In this document: positions 8,846-17,548 of the stretch, in pieces
Numbering within the stretch: the first letter of the stretch is position 1
Layout of the letters: the number at the start of each line of letters is the position of its first letter
NCBI GenBank assembly: GCA_013213785.1
Contig: JABSPZ010000009.1
Coordinates: 186,001-250,000 of the forward strand
Source: Henriciella sp.
Lineage (GTDB): Bacteria > Pseudomonadota > Alphaproteobacteria > Caulobacterales > Hyphomonadaceae
DNA: 64,000 nt
Reading direction: 5' to 3'
Notes under the pieces: generated by a model
Told to the model about the DNA's origin: nothing
The model's database searches: none
Seen by the model: the letters and a program-made list of their open reading frames with translations, nothing else
Translations under genes and position numbers: made by a program

Positions 8846-10684
8846 ATGAATTCGCCTGATGACCTGACCCTGGAATCTGCCCGCGCGCTGCTACAGCGCG
8901 TTTACGGCTATGACGATTTTCGCGGGTTACAGGCGGATGTCATCAGCGATGTTTTAGCGGGTCGAGACGGCTTGGCAGTGTTGCCAACCGGCGGCGGGAA
9001 ATCGCTCTGCTATCAAATTCCATCGATGCTACGCGATGGCGTTGGGTTGATCGTCTCGCCGCTGATCGCGCTCATGGCCGACCAAGTCGACGCGTTGAAA
9101 GCCTTGGGCGTACGGGCAGAACGGCTTGATTCATCGCTAGAGTATGAAGATCGCGTCGCCGCGCTTCGAGCCGCGCGAAACGGAGATATGGATATGCTCT
9201 ATGTCTCACCAGAGGGGTTGTCTGGCGGTCTGTTCAATGCGCTACGAGAGCTCAATGTCTCGCTAATCGCTGTCGATGAAGCCCACTGCGTTAGCCAATG
9301 GGGACATGATTTTCGCCCGGACTATCGCGCGCTTGGTCGGTTGAAAGAGGCTTTTCCCGGTGTCCCGCGTTTGGCCGTGACAGCGACGGCCGATGCCAGG
9401 ACCCGGGCGGACATTCTTGAGCAACTCGACCTGACCGCCCCGACTTTGCATGTGGCGAGCTTTGATCGGCCCAATCTGACCCTCGGCGCAGAACCGAAAT
9501 CGGGTAACAAAACCGATCGACTGGTCAGTCTCATTCGCACCCATAAAGGCGAAAGCGGCATCGTCTATGCGGCGACGCGAAAAGGCACTGAACAACTTGC
9601 TGAAGCGCTTGAGCGTCATGGCATCTCAGCGCTTGCCTATCATGCCGGGCTCGAAGCAGGAGACCGCGCTGAGCGCCAGCGCCGCTTCTTGCTGGAAGAC
9701 GGCCTGGTCATGTGTGCGACGGTCGCTTTCGGAATGGGGGTCGACAAGCCGGATGTGCGCTTTGTCATCCATGCTGATCCCCCCAAGACGATCGAGGCAT
9801 ATTGGCAAGAGGTGGGCCGCGCAGGGAGAGATGGTGAGCCTGCGGAAGGCTATGCTTTGTTTGGTCCAGCGGATCTTCGCCGCAGCCTGATGTGGAGTCA
9901 TGAAAGCGACGCCCAGGAAGCGATCAAGCGGGTTCAGATCAACAAGACGCGACAGCTCTTCGCGTTCTTGAATGGGGAGAGCTGCCGACGCCAATCTGTC
10001 CGCCAATATTTCGGGGAAGAAGACGCAAAGCCTTGCGGGGTTTGTGACAATTGCGTCTCTGAAGCCGCCAATCATTATGATGCAACGCGCTGGGCCCAAA
10101 TGGCGCTGTCCGCGGTTCTACGGTGTGGTCAGAAGATCGGTCGTGGGCGTCTGATCATCCATTTGCTTGGCCAAGCTAAAGATGAGTTTGACGAGGATTT
10201 ATCCCGCCAGTCCACCTATGGCGTGGGGACAGACCTGCCCAAGTCGGGCTGGAATGCCGTATTTGATGAGCTGCTCTTCACCGGCCTTCTTGCAGAAGGT
10301 GGCGAGGTGACGCGACCCTTCATTTTCGTCCCCGACCATGATCAAGCAAAGGCCGTGTTCAAGGGTGAGCGATCGGTTCTATTGAAAGCCGATCCGACCG
10401 TGCGCCGCGCTAAATCTCGTGCGAGTAAGTCAGCAGCAGCGGCCTTTTCAGACCTGTCCACCAGAGACCGCGAACTGTTTGATCTTCTCCGTAACTGGCG
10501 GGTCGAAATCGCCAAATCCAAGGGCGTGCCGCCTTATGTTATCTTTCACGACAAAACGCTCGCCACGATCGCAACAGAGCGCCCCATGGATCGCGGTGAA
10601 CTCCTTCTGATTTCTGGTGTCGGTGAAAAGAAGGCTGGCCGCTACGGCGATGATATTGCCCGTATTGTCCAAGAAGCCGCCTAG
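8846..10684 (+). CDS. recQ: ATP-dependent DNA helicase RecQ
   Basis: 612 residues from the ATG at 8846 (family alignments start near here; the longer frame from 8810 adds an unlikely Cys/Trp-rich stretch). It has Walker [13 protein letters not shown] near 46-57, the DEAH-box segment [15 protein letters not shown], helicase motif VI in GRAGRDG, and the zinc-binding cysteines CRR...CGVCDNC of the RQC region. The HRDC domain ends the protein ([13 protein letters not shown]...). It unwinds DNA 3'-5' in RecF-pathway recombination and fork repair. It stands alone between the deacetylase and MATE genes. Confidence 0.96.
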   Translation: MNSPDDLTLESARALLQRVYGYDDFRGLQADVISDVLAGRDGLAVLPTGGGKSLCYQIPSMLRDGVGLIVSPLIALMADQVDALKALGVRAERLDSSLEYEDRVAALRAARNGDMDMLYVSPEGLSGGLFNALRELNVSLIAVDEAHCVSQWGHDFRPDYRALGRLKEAFPGVPRLAVTATADARTRADILEQLDLTAPTLHVASFDRPNLTLGAEPKSGNKTDRLVSLIRTHKGESGIVYAATRKGTEQLAEALERHGISALAYHAGLEAGDRAERQRRFLLEDGLVMCATVAFGMGVDKPDVRFVIHADPPKTIEAYWQEVGRAGRDGEPAEGYALFGPADLRRSLMWSHESDAQEAIKRVQINKTRQLFAFLNGESCRRQSVRQYFGEEDAKPCGVCDNCVSEAANHYDATRWAQMALSAVLRCGQKIGRGRLIIHLLGQAKDEFDEDLSRQSTYGVGTDLPKSGWNAVFDELLFTGLLAEGGEVTRPFIFVPDHDQAKAVFKGERSVLLKADPTVRRAKSRASKSAAAAFSDLSTRDRELFDLLRNWRVEIAKSKGVPPYVIFHDKTLATIATERPMDRGELLLISGVGEKKAGRYGDDIARIVQEAA

Positions 10685-10739
10685 AGAAAAGCAGGCGCGA
10701 CCGGCTGACATGACGGGCGCACCGAGTTAAGCGGCGGAC

Positions 10740-12065
10740 ATGTCTGAAACACTGCTCTCTCGTTCGCGCGTTATGCGTCTCGCTGTTCCGGTGATGCTCG
10801 CGCAAGCTGCTATCGCGGCGACCGGCGTCGTCGATACCGCCGTCATGGGGCTATATGGAGATAAGACGGATCTCGCTGCAGTGGCGATCGCAAGCGTCGC
10901 ATTCAGCTTCATTTACTGGGGGTTTGGCTTCCTGCGCATGTCGACTACAGGACTGGTGGCGCAGGCTTTGGGGCGCGGTGACCAGGCAGAAGCGCGCGCA
11001 ACTCTGCAGCGCGGCTTGCTGATTGGGGGCGCGCTAGGCCTCGCCATCTTTGTTGTTTCGCCGCTTCTCGGTCGGGTCGTGTTTGCTCCGTTTGGGGCCG
11101 AAGGTGATGTGGTTCAGCTAGCCGATGGATACTTCGCGGCCCGGGTGTGGGGCGCGCCGGCTTTGCTCACTCAATATGCAATTACGGGCTGGCTACTCGG
11201 CACAGGGCGAACGGGCGCGCTATTGGCGATGCAGGTCGTGATGAACGGCGTTAATATCGCCCTGGATATCTGGTTCGTGGCTGGGTTCGGTTGGGGGCCG
11301 GTTGGGATCGGTGCCGGGACGGCGATCGCAGAATGGGTCGCCCTCTTATTTGGCCTCGCCCTGATCTGGCGGAGTTTGAAGCGAGAGGCCGGGCTGTTTG
11401 ACCGAGCAGCCCTAATCGGATTGTTCAACGCCAATCGCGACATTCTTATCCGGACGTTGGCGATGCTGCTTTGCTTTGCCTGGTTTGTTCGCTCCGGTGC
11501 GCAACTGGGAACGGAGTATGTGGCTGGCAACGAAGTCTTACTGCAATTCATCACCGTGGCAGCTTTTGTCTTGGATGGGTTCGCCTTTGTTGCTGAGAAA
11601 GAGATTGGCGAAGCTTATGGCGCGAGGGATCGACGAAAACTGCTACGTGCGATGCGCATCACGACAGAGCTCGCTTTTGCCTTCGCGATCTTGATTAGCG
11701 CGCTTTATTGGTTCGGAGGCGGCTGGGTGATCTCCACCTTCATCAGTGACGCTGAAGCGAGATTGGTCGCGCTCGCCTTTCTGCCCTATTGCGCGCTTGT
11801 TCCGGTTATCGGTGTGCTTGCGTATCAATTAGATGGCTTCCTGCTCGGTGCAACGCGTGGGCAGGCGCTGCGAACAGCCGCGGCGATTGTAACGATTATC
11901 TACATTCCGCTCGATCTCTTCATGCGAGATCAGTTCGGCAATACGGGTGTTTGGCTCGCATTTTTAGGGATGTTTATCGTCCGCGTTGCGGCGCATGGCT
12001 GGTTTGTGCCAAGCCTTATGCGGGCGACTTCAGATCAGCCCCAACAGCCGCCTCAACCGAGTTAA
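10740..12065 (+). CDS. MATE family efflux transporter
   Basis: A 441-residue integral membrane protein with about twelve predicted transmembrane helices in two MatE repeats. The N-terminal MLAQAAIAATGVVDTAVMG and the motif following GFGFLRMSTTGLVAQALG match the DinF branch of MATE exporters, Na+ or H+ driven antiporters of drugs and metabolites. The start at 10740 follows recQ by 55 bp. Its last 50 bases overlap the 3' end of pyrD on the other strand. Confidence 0.93.
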   Translation: MSETLLSRSRVMRLAVPVMLAQAAIAATGVVDTAVMGLYGDKTDLAAVAIASVAFSFIYWGFGFLRMSTTGLVAQALGRGDQAEARATLQRGLLIGGALGLAIFVVSPLLGRVVFAPFGAEGDVVQLADGYFAARVWGAPALLTQYAITGWLLGTGRTGALLAMQVVMNGVNIALDIWFVAGFGWGPVGIGAGTAIAEWVALLFGLALIWRSLKREAGLFDRAALIGLFNANRDILIRTLAMLLCFAWFVRSGAQLGTEYVAGNEVLLQFITVAAFVLDGFAFVAEKEIGEAYGARDRRKLLRAMRITTELAFAFAILISALYWFGGGWVISTFISDAEARLVALAFLPYCALVPVIGVLAYQLDGFLLGATRGQALRTAAAIVTIIYIPLDLFMRDQFGNTGVWLAFLGMFIVRVAAHGWFVPSLMRATSDQPQQPPQPS

Positions 12066-13128
12066 ATCCGTCAGCCTTCAGACAGTCTGCCAGCTCAGCA
12101 TTGATCCGCGCCACGAGGCTGGCGCCGTGATAGACCAAAGCAGAATAGAGCTGGACGGCGTGCGCGCCGGCGCGGATTTTACGATAAGCGTCTTGGCCTG
12201 AACTGATTCCGCCACATCCGATCAGGTCGAACTCTCCGATCAATTCGGACGCGAATGCTTTCAAGACCTCAGTAGATTTTTCCATCAGCGGCGCGCCTGA
12301 GAGGCCACCAGCTTGATCTCTTTCGGCACTGCTGAGGGTGGCAGGGCGGTCCAAGGTCGTATTCGAGATGATCAAGCCCGACAGCCAAGATCCTGCACTT
12401 CGCACCGTATCGATGATGTCGCCGATTTCTTGGTCTTGCAGATCAGGCGCAACTTTGAGGAAGACAGGTTTCCAGCCGTCTTGATCGCCGCCTAAGTTGG
12501 CTTCATGGGCGCTTTGTGCACGCGACCGCGCTTCACCGCAGCGCCCTAGAAGAGCTTCAAGCGCCGCTTTGTCCTGCAGTCCGCGAAGCCCCGGGGTGTT
12601 GGGACTTGAGATGTTGATCGTGATGTAGCTGCAGACAGGATACACAGCGGCGATGCCCGCCTCGTAATCCGCGATAAAGTCTTCGCTCAATTTGTTGGCG
12701 CCAACATTTGCACCAACAGGGCAGGTGAGGGGCGGTGGCGCACGGCGCAAACGGCGCGCGAAATAGTCCAACCCATGATTATTGAAGCCCATTCGATTGA
12801 TGACGCCTTGATCATCAGTCAGGCGGAAGAGGCGTGGTTTTGGATTGCCGGGCTGCGGTTTTGGCGTGACCGTTCCACATTCAAGAAATCCAAAGCCAAA
12901 TCTCGCCATAGGCACATGCACGTCTGCGTTCTTATCGAACCCGGCGGCGAGCCCAACCGGGTTCCACAATTGCAGTCCAGATTGTGGGAGTTTTACCGGC
13001 GTGTTCCAGCGTGATGGCGGAATATTTGGAAGGCCAATGCCAAGTTTAAGACCTTTAATTGTCGCCGTGTGAGCTGCTTCCGGCGGGAGTTTTTTTACCA
13101 AAGGCAGGGCGAGGTCTGGCAGGCTCAT
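12016..13128 (-). CDS. pyrD: quinone-dependent dihydroorotate dehydrogenase (class 2)
   Basis: A 370-residue class 2 DHODH that oxidises dihydroorotate to orotate with FMN and passes electrons to membrane quinone, the fourth step of pyrimidine synthesis. An N-terminal amphipathic extension is present as in membrane-associated class 2 enzymes. Seen motifs: GLAAGFDKNADV (FMN and substrate site), NISSPNTPGLRGLQ with the catalytic serine region, and GCGGISSG (FMN phosphate). The start overlaps the DUF952 stop as ATGA. The 3' end overlaps the MATE gene by 50 bp on the opposite strand. Confidence 0.97.
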   Translation of the reverse strand: MSLPDLALPLVKKLPPEAAHTATIKGLKLGIGLPNIPPSRWNTPVKLPQSGLQLWNPVGLAAGFDKNADVHVPMARFGFGFLECGTVTPKPQPGNPKPRLFRLTDDQGVINRMGFNNHGLDYFARRLRRAPPPLTCPVGANVGANKLSEDFIADYEAGIAAVYPVCSYITINISSPNTPGLRGLQDKAALEALLGRCGEARSRAQSAHEANLGGDQDGWKPVFLKVAPDLQDQEIGDIIDTVRSAGSWLSGLIISNTTLDRPATLSSAERDQAGGLSGAPLMEKSTEVLKAFASELIGEFDLIGCGGISSGQDAYRKIRAGAHAVQLYSALVYHGASLVARINAELADCLKADGFNSVEAAVGADLKSPA

Positions 13129-13484
13129 TTGTCTATGTCTTGCGGCAGTTTAGGGACGCCATCCGCATCACTTTCTAAGATCCAGCTACGCTTTGCGGCG
13201 TCGATGCGCAATGCGGCGTAGAGATGCGGAAAGAGTTGCCCGCCGCGGCTCTCTTCCCAGCGAACAGGGCCAGCCATTTCTTCAGCTATGTATTCGAGAA
13301 GGCGAACATTGGTGTAGCCCGGATAATGCAGCGATAAAGTCTCAGCCACTTGCTGGCGCGTCGACAGATGAACGTATCCATCGCCCTCGTCTAAGGCCGT
13401 TTGAGTAAAGCCCAAGCGCTCCGCAACTTCCCAATCGGGCTCGCTTAAGATTTTATAGACTCGCGTTCGCTGTAACATAACCAT
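13125..13484 (-). CDS. DUF952 domain-containing protein
   Basis: About 119 residues from the ATG at 13484; an ATG six bases later and a longer frame to 13520 are alternatives. The pattern VYKILSEPDW, then DGYVHLSTRQQVAETL, and later SRGGQLFPHLYAAL is characteristic of DUF952, a small fold related to ADP-ribosyltransferase-like proteins and of unknown function. It is translationally coupled to pyrD. The longest start would run toward the promoter of the divergent S24-like gene, which favours the shorter start. Confidence 0.85.
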   Translation of the reverse strand: MVMLQRTRVYKILSEPDWEVAERLGFTQTALDEGDGYVHLSTRQQVAETLSLHYPGYTNVRLLEYIAEEMAGPVRWEESRGGQLFPHLYAALRIDAAKRSWILESDADGVPKLPQDIDK

Positions 13485-13548
13485 GGCGGCGTCTTCACTC
13501 TGTTTTGAGGAAAAAGGCAAGCTCCACCATTCCAGGTTGATAAGACAT

Positions 13549-13569
13549 TATTCCTATGATAGGAAAATA
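13549..13569 (+). promoter_or_regulatory. palindromic operator upstream of S24-like regulator
   Basis: Bases 13551-13565 read TTCCTA-TGA-TAGGAA, a perfect 15-bp palindrome 39 bases before the ATG at 13605 and within the divergent promoter gap with DUF952. Such sites before HTH regulator genes are usually autoregulatory. The flanking bases give TATTCCTA (13549-13556) and ATAGGAAAATA (13559-13569), both of which recur at 55382-55398. Confidence 0.6.
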
Positions 13570-13604
13570 GTCTTTTAAGCCAACAGGTGCCAGGACTCTT
13601 TGTC

Positions 13605-14225
13605 ATGCAACACGGGGACGTATGGCGCGCATTGGATGAGATCGCCACGCGCAAAGGGCTCACGCCATCGGGGCTTGCCAAGCTTGCTGGTTTAGACGCC
13701 ACCGCCTTTAACAAATCAAAACGTGTCTCAAAAGGGGGACGACCACGCTGGCCCTCAACAGAGAGCATTGCACGCGCCTTAGAGGCGGCGAACGTAGACT
13801 ATACAGAGTTCGCGAGCTTGGTGGCGGGGCCCTCCTGTCCGACGATCCCCTTCCTAGAATTGCCAGATGCGACTCGCAGTGGGTTGTTTAACGATCTCGG
13901 CTTGCCAGATGCTCCCGCCTGGGACGCCATCGAGTTTCCGGGCCCTAACCGAATTGAGGGATGTTTTGCGCTCGAGGTTACCGATCGTGATCTGGAGCCG
14001 ATTTATCGCGCAGGAGATCGGTTGATTTCATCCTGCCAAGCCGACATTCGATCCGGTGACCGCGTCGTCCTGAAAACGACGAAAGGGCAGATTTGTATCG
14101 GCGTTGTGGCGCGGCAAACCGCAAAGCGCTTAGATTTAAATTCGATCGCCGACGGGCGCGCACTGCCTGCTATCAACGTAGAAGAAATTGATTGGATGGC
14201 GCGAATAATTTGGGTGAGTCAGTAG
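13605..14225 (+). CDS. HTH regulator with peptidase-dead S24 (LexA/CI-like) domain
   Basis: 206 residues from the ATG at 13605, which has AGGA nine bases upstream; a GTG at 13587 is the longer option. The N-terminal HTH (about 8-65) includes TPSGLAKLAGLD and ESIARALEAANV. The C-terminal domain follows the S24 fold pattern (GCFALEV...DLEPIYRAGDRLI, then GDRVVLKTTKGQICIG). Where active S24 peptidases have G-D-S-M-E-P, this has D-R-D-L-E-P with Asp129 in the serine position, so autocleavage is unlikely. Probably a repressor that senses another signal. It has its own palindromic operator upstream. Confidence 0.85.
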   Translation: MQHGDVWRALDEIATRKGLTPSGLAKLAGLDATAFNKSKRVSKGGRPRWPSTESIARALEAANVDYTEFASLVAGPSCPTIPFLELPDATRSGLFNDLGLPDAPAWDAIEFPGPNRIEGCFALEVTDRDLEPIYRAGDRLISSCQADIRSGDRVVLKTTKGQICIGVVARQTAKRLDLNSIADGRALPAINVEEIDWMARIIWVSQ

Positions 14226-14310
14226 TTTTTGGGGGCAAACTGCCCGTTTTAAGGGTTTCGCAGCGGAATATGCTTGCACCGATCGCGGCTCTTGTGAGAG
14301 GACGGCGGAC

Positions 14311-15216
14311 ATGGATTGGGACAAATTGAAATCCTTTCACGCCGCCGCAGAGGCAGGCAGCCTCACCGCAGCCGGTGAGCGATTGGGTATTTCTCAATCT
14401 GCCGTGTCTCGTCAGATTGCGGCTTTGGAGGAGCACCTTGGTGTTTCTCTTTTCCAACGACATGCCCGTGGGTTGGTGCTGACGGATGCCGGGCACACGC
14501 TTCATCGCTCGACCGTCGACATGGCCACAGCGGCGCAGGGGGCAAGCGCTGCCCTCCGGGATCAGCAAGACGTTGCACAAGGCGAATTGATTGTGACGGC
14601 TCCCGTTGCGTTTGGCTCTACCTGGTTGGTCCCTCGCCTTGGGGAGTTTGTCGCGCAGAACCCGGAAATGCGCGTTGATCTTCGTCTGGACGATGGCGAA
14701 AGCTACGATCTGCTGAAACTGGAAGCTGAATGTGCAATCCGTTTGTGGGCCGCCGACAAGGCGGATCTAATCCAGCGCAAGCTGGCCACCGTCGCGACCA
14801 ATCTCTACGCGTCGCCCGAGTACATCAAAGCGCATGGAATGCCGCGAACGCCGCAGGATCTCGATAATCATCGGATCATCGCTTATGGCGCGATTGATAG
14901 CCCGATCACGGCGATGAGTTTTGCGGAACGCGTCGGCCGTGACGATGCAGGCCCTCGAAAAGCGGCTTTGACGGTCAACAATGTTCCGGCGATGCTGCGC
15001 GCGGTGGAGGCAGGCCTCGGGATTGCAGACCTACCGGATTATATGGTGAGTGCTGTGCCGCGTTTGGTGCGCGTGCTGGAAGACTTCACTGGACCAAGTT
15101 TTGATCTGTATTTCATCTATCCAAGTGATCTGAAAAGATCGAAGCGAATTGGGGCGTTTAGAGACTTCCTGACAGGCCAAGTAGAGGCCTTCAGGTCTTC
15201 ACCCTTGCGTCAATGA
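14311..15216 (+). CDS. LysR family transcriptional regulator
   Basis: A 301-residue LysR regulator. The winged HTH (1-60) shows LKSFHAAAEAGSLTAAGERL and SQSAVSRQIAALEEHLGVSL. The C-terminal periplasmic-binding-like co-inducer domain follows (about 90-295). Target genes cannot be read; the usual divergent target is absent because the upstream neighbour is on the same strand. It lies 85 bp after the S24-like regulator. Confidence 0.95.
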   Translation: MDWDKLKSFHAAAEAGSLTAAGERLGISQSAVSRQIAALEEHLGVSLFQRHARGLVLTDAGHTLHRSTVDMATAAQGASAALRDQQDVAQGELIVTAPVAFGSTWLVPRLGEFVAQNPEMRVDLRLDDGESYDLLKLEAECAIRLWAADKADLIQRKLATVATNLYASPEYIKAHGMPRTPQDLDNHRIIAYGAIDSPITAMSFAERVGRDDAGPRKAALTVNNVPAMLRAVEAGLGIADLPDYMVSAVPRLVRVLEDFTGPSFDLYFIYPSDLKRSKRIGAFRDFLTGQVEAFRSSPLRQ

Positions 15217-15272
15217 TTGTGACATTTCTGTAAAATATGCAGAAATGCATGATGAAGATGCACAGAAGCAGG

Positions 15273-15300
15273 TTGCATTCCCAACCAATAGTCCCATATA
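15273..15300 (+). promoter_or_regulatory. candidate sigma-70 promoter for the sRNA
   Basis: TTGCAT at 15273-15278 and CATATA at 15295-15300 are separated by 16 bases and resemble -35 and -10 elements. They sit just before the structured segment, predicting transcription from about 15307. Confidence 0.4.
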
Positions 15301-15306
15301 GCCCCC

Positions 15307-15415
15307 GTGTTGAGGTTCCGGACACATACCCAATCATTCCTCCGATTGGGCGTTTCCTCCCCCAGACGGAACCAAACTTCCAAGGCCTGGCTGCTTAGAG
15401 CGCCGGGCCTTTTTT
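15307..15415 (+). ncRNA. structured small RNA candidate with CCUCC loops
   Basis: A roughly 109-nt segment between the LysR gene and ttcA has a complete sRNA architecture. A closing stem pairs 15314-15320 (GGTTCCG) with 15367-15373 (CGGAACC). Inside it a seven-bp hairpin (15329-15335 with 15344-15350) carries the loop ATTCCTCC, and the single-stranded part 15351-15363 reads CGTTTCCTCCCCC. A terminator hairpin with a T-run follows. Exposed CCUCC motifs can pair with Shine-Dalgarno sequences, as in several alphaproteobacterial sRNAs (for example the cuckoo/CcsR and MmgR/suhB-type classes). No matching ORF is seen. Family membership was not tested. Confidence 0.6.
15384..15415 (+). terminator. 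rho-independent terminator of the sRNA
   Basis: GGCCTGGC (15384-15391) pairs with GCCGGGCC (15402-15409), allowing one G-U pair, with an inner GCT/AGC extension, and is followed by six T bases. Confidence 0.85.
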
Positions 15416-15430
15416 CTTGATTTTCAAGGC

Positions 15431-16306
15431 TTAAAACGGGACGCCATCGTCGCTTTCGCCGGGGCCGCCGGGTATCAAGCCAGCGAAATCGAACACGCGT
15501 GGATCATGGAGGTGGCTGGGGCGAACAGTCGCCAGCGCGTGCGCCATAACTTGCCGAACGCCTGGCTTCTTAGTCTCCCACTCATCCAACATTTGCTTCA
15601 TCGCAACGCGCTGCAATCCATCTTGCGATCCACAGAGATTGCAGGGAATGATTGGGAAGTTCATTGCCGCGGAGAACTTCTCTAGATCCGCTTCAGCCGA
15701 TGTGATGAGCGGACGCAGAACCATCACGTCGCCTTCATCATTTAGCAGCTTCGGAGGCATGGCCGCCAGCCGACCACCATGGACCAGGTTCATCATGAAG
15801 GTTTCAAGCGCGTCGTCGCGATGATGACCGAGGACGATTGCATCACAGCCTTCTTCACGCGCAATTCGGTACAATATCCCGCGCCGCAAACGAGAACACA
15901 TGGCGCAGAACGTGCGGTTCTCCGGGACTTTTTCGGTAACGATCGAATAGGTGTCTTCGGTCTCAATCCGATAATCGACGCCGACAGTGTCGAGCCAATC
16001 GGGCAGCACGTGTTTGGGAAAGCCCGGTTGACCTTGGTCGAGATTACAGGCGAGTAGATCGACGGGAAGGGCGCCCTGCCATTGCAAATCGAGCAATACG
16101 GTCAGCAAGCCGTAACTGTCTTTTCCGCCAGATAGACAGACCAGCCATTTCGGCCGTTTCTCTGACTGGCGATCGACCAAACCGTAATTGTCGATCACTT
16201 GAAGGGCATTGCGGGTCAACCGTTTGCGTAGCTTCTTAAAGCTCACGCTTTTCGGGACATTGGCCAGAATAGGTGGCACCGTTGGAATAGCAGCTGTATC
16301 AGGCAT
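15431..16306 (-). CDS. ttcA: tRNA 2-thiocytidine(32) synthetase TtcA
   Basis: A 291-residue ATP-dependent PP-loop enzyme that thiolates cytidine 32 of tRNAs. The PP-loop SGGKDS is at 59-64. The two CxxC pairs that hold the Fe-S cluster are C134/C137 (FCAMC) and C222/C225 (PCNLC). Length and the [17 protein letters not shown] context match TtcA rather than the related TilS or ThiI. The region between it and the plus-strand LysR gene holds the sRNA candidate. Confidence 0.96.
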   Translation of the reverse strand: MPDTAAIPTVPPILANVPKSVSFKKLRKRLTRNALQVIDNYGLVDRQSEKRPKWLVCLSGGKDSYGLLTVLLDLQWQGALPVDLLACNLDQGQPGFPKHVLPDWLDTVGVDYRIETEDTYSIVTEKVPENRTFCAMCSRLRRGILYRIAREEGCDAIVLGHHRDDALETFMMNLVHGGRLAAMPPKLLNDEGDVMVLRPLITSAEADLEKFSAAMNFPIIPCNLCGSQDGLQRVAMKQMLDEWETKKPGVRQVMAHALATVRPSHLHDPRVFDFAGLIPGGPGESDDGVPF

Positions 16307-16367
16307 AGCGCTGCCTATGCCATGAGGACGGGCGAAGGCTCAAGAGGCTGACAGTTATAGACGCGCG

Positions 16368-16883
16368 CTAAGCCGCTTTTCCGGCTTTCGCGTAATACTC
16401 GCGAGCACTCATGCCACGCTTTTCGGACTTTGCTTCGACAACAGATGTAACCTCGGCAGAGGGCTTCTTTGTGTCGTTCAAACCGTAATACTCTTTCGCG
16501 CTCATCCAGCCTTTCCGGAGACTTGCATGATTAGGAGCGTCCTCGGAGCTGCGCGGCTTCAGCATATTATTGAGTTTTGGCTTATAGCGGCGGATGAGAT
16601 CTTCTTCGATCTTCTGGCGCTTATTCTCGGATCGGATACAGAGATAATGGCGCTCGGAAGCGCCTTTCTTGCGCGCTTCTTCCCAGCGTTCATGGCCGTC
16701 TAGACGGCCCTGCAGGTTCGACGCCTTGCCGATATAGACCGGCTTCAAAAAGAAAAACGCGGTGCGACGGACCATGACATAAATCCCGCCAGCATCTGGC
16801 AAGGCTTCGATCGTCTTTGTGATCTTAAATCGATAGCGGCGGTTCGTTTCACCGCGCCAGACATGCCAACCATAAGGGATCAT
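16368..16883 (-). CDS. GIY-YIG domain protein with C-terminal MSAKEYY repeats
   Basis: 171 residues, with GGAGAT before the start. An N-terminal GIY-YIG nuclease fold (about 30-105): GIYVMV then KPVYIGKASNLQGRL, with Glu in the helix segment RQKIEEDLIRRYKP. The C-terminal third has two short repeats, WMSAKEYYGL and GMSAREYYAK, separated by a Lys/Glu-rich linker; their role is unknown. Single-domain GIY-YIG proteins may act on DNA, but activity is not shown by sequence alone. Confidence 0.85.
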   Translation of the reverse strand: MIPYGWHVWRGETNRRYRFKITKTIEALPDAGGIYVMVRRTAFFFLKPVYIGKASNLQGRLDGHERWEEARKKGASERHYLCIRSENKRQKIEEDLIRRYKPKLNNMLKPRSSEDAPNHASLRKGWMSAKEYYGLNDTKKPSAEVTSVVEAKSEKRGMSAREYYAKAGKAA

Positions 16884-16919
16884 GGACCATCTCCAACCAT
16901 TAAAGGTTAATAAAAGCGC

Positions 16920-17513
16920 CTAATTGGTTAAGGTTTCGCTAAGCATAGCGCGTCGTACCGGTGCGAAACTGGTGCGATGAATCGGGCAGGGGCCCAAGCG
17001 TTTAAGAGCGTCTGCATGTGCCGCCGTGCCATAGCCTTTGTGGCCTGCGAACCCGAATTCAGGATAGGCGGCGTCAAAGTCCACCATCAAACGGTCGCGT
17101 TCTGTTTTCGCAAGAATAGAGGCCGCTGAAATCGCCGGTTCTTTTAAGTCGCCCTTGATGATGGCCTCAGCCGGGGCAGGCAGATCTTCGGGAAGGGCGT
17201 TTCCATCGATCAGAATACGACTCGGCTTGATCCCCAAGCCGGCGATTGCCCGCTGCATCGCTAGAAATGTCGCCTCGCGAATGTTCAGCGTATCGATTTC
17301 CGTCGGCTCCGCGTGCGCGACGCACCAATATGCAGCTTTGTCCTTAATCTCCGGATCTAAAGCGAAGCGCTTCTTCTCGCTGATTTTTTTTGAGTCGGTG
17401 AGGCCTAAGATCGGCGCGTTTGGATCAAGAATAACGGCGGCGGCCGTGACCGGTCCGGCCCAAGGGCCACGTCCGGCCTCGTCTACGCCGCAGATCATGT
17501 CTATGTTTATCAT
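16920..17513 (-). CDS. rnhB: ribonuclease HII
   Basis: About 197 residues from the ATG at 17513; a longer frame starts at 17528. The catalytic Asp-Glu motif GVDEAGRGPWAGPV is at the N-terminus, DSKKIS follows, and DGNALP plus the SAASILAKTERD segment carry the remaining acidic residues. It removes ribonucleotides from DNA and RNA primers. It is divergent from the qor-type gene with about 35 bp between starts, so the promoters must overlap. Confidence 0.96.
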   Translation of the reverse strand: MINIDMICGVDEAGRGPWAGPVTAAAVILDPNAPILGLTDSKKISEKKRFALDPEIKDKAAYWCVAHAEPTEIDTLNIREATFLAMQRAIAGLGIKPSRILIDGNALPEDLPAPAEAIIKGDLKEPAISAASILAKTERDRLMVDFDAAYPEFGFAGHKGYGTAAHADALKRLGPCPIHRTSFAPVRRAMLSETLTN

Positions 17514-17548
17514 GAACGCTAACAACAATGATTCTAAGAAGGCGCGCT

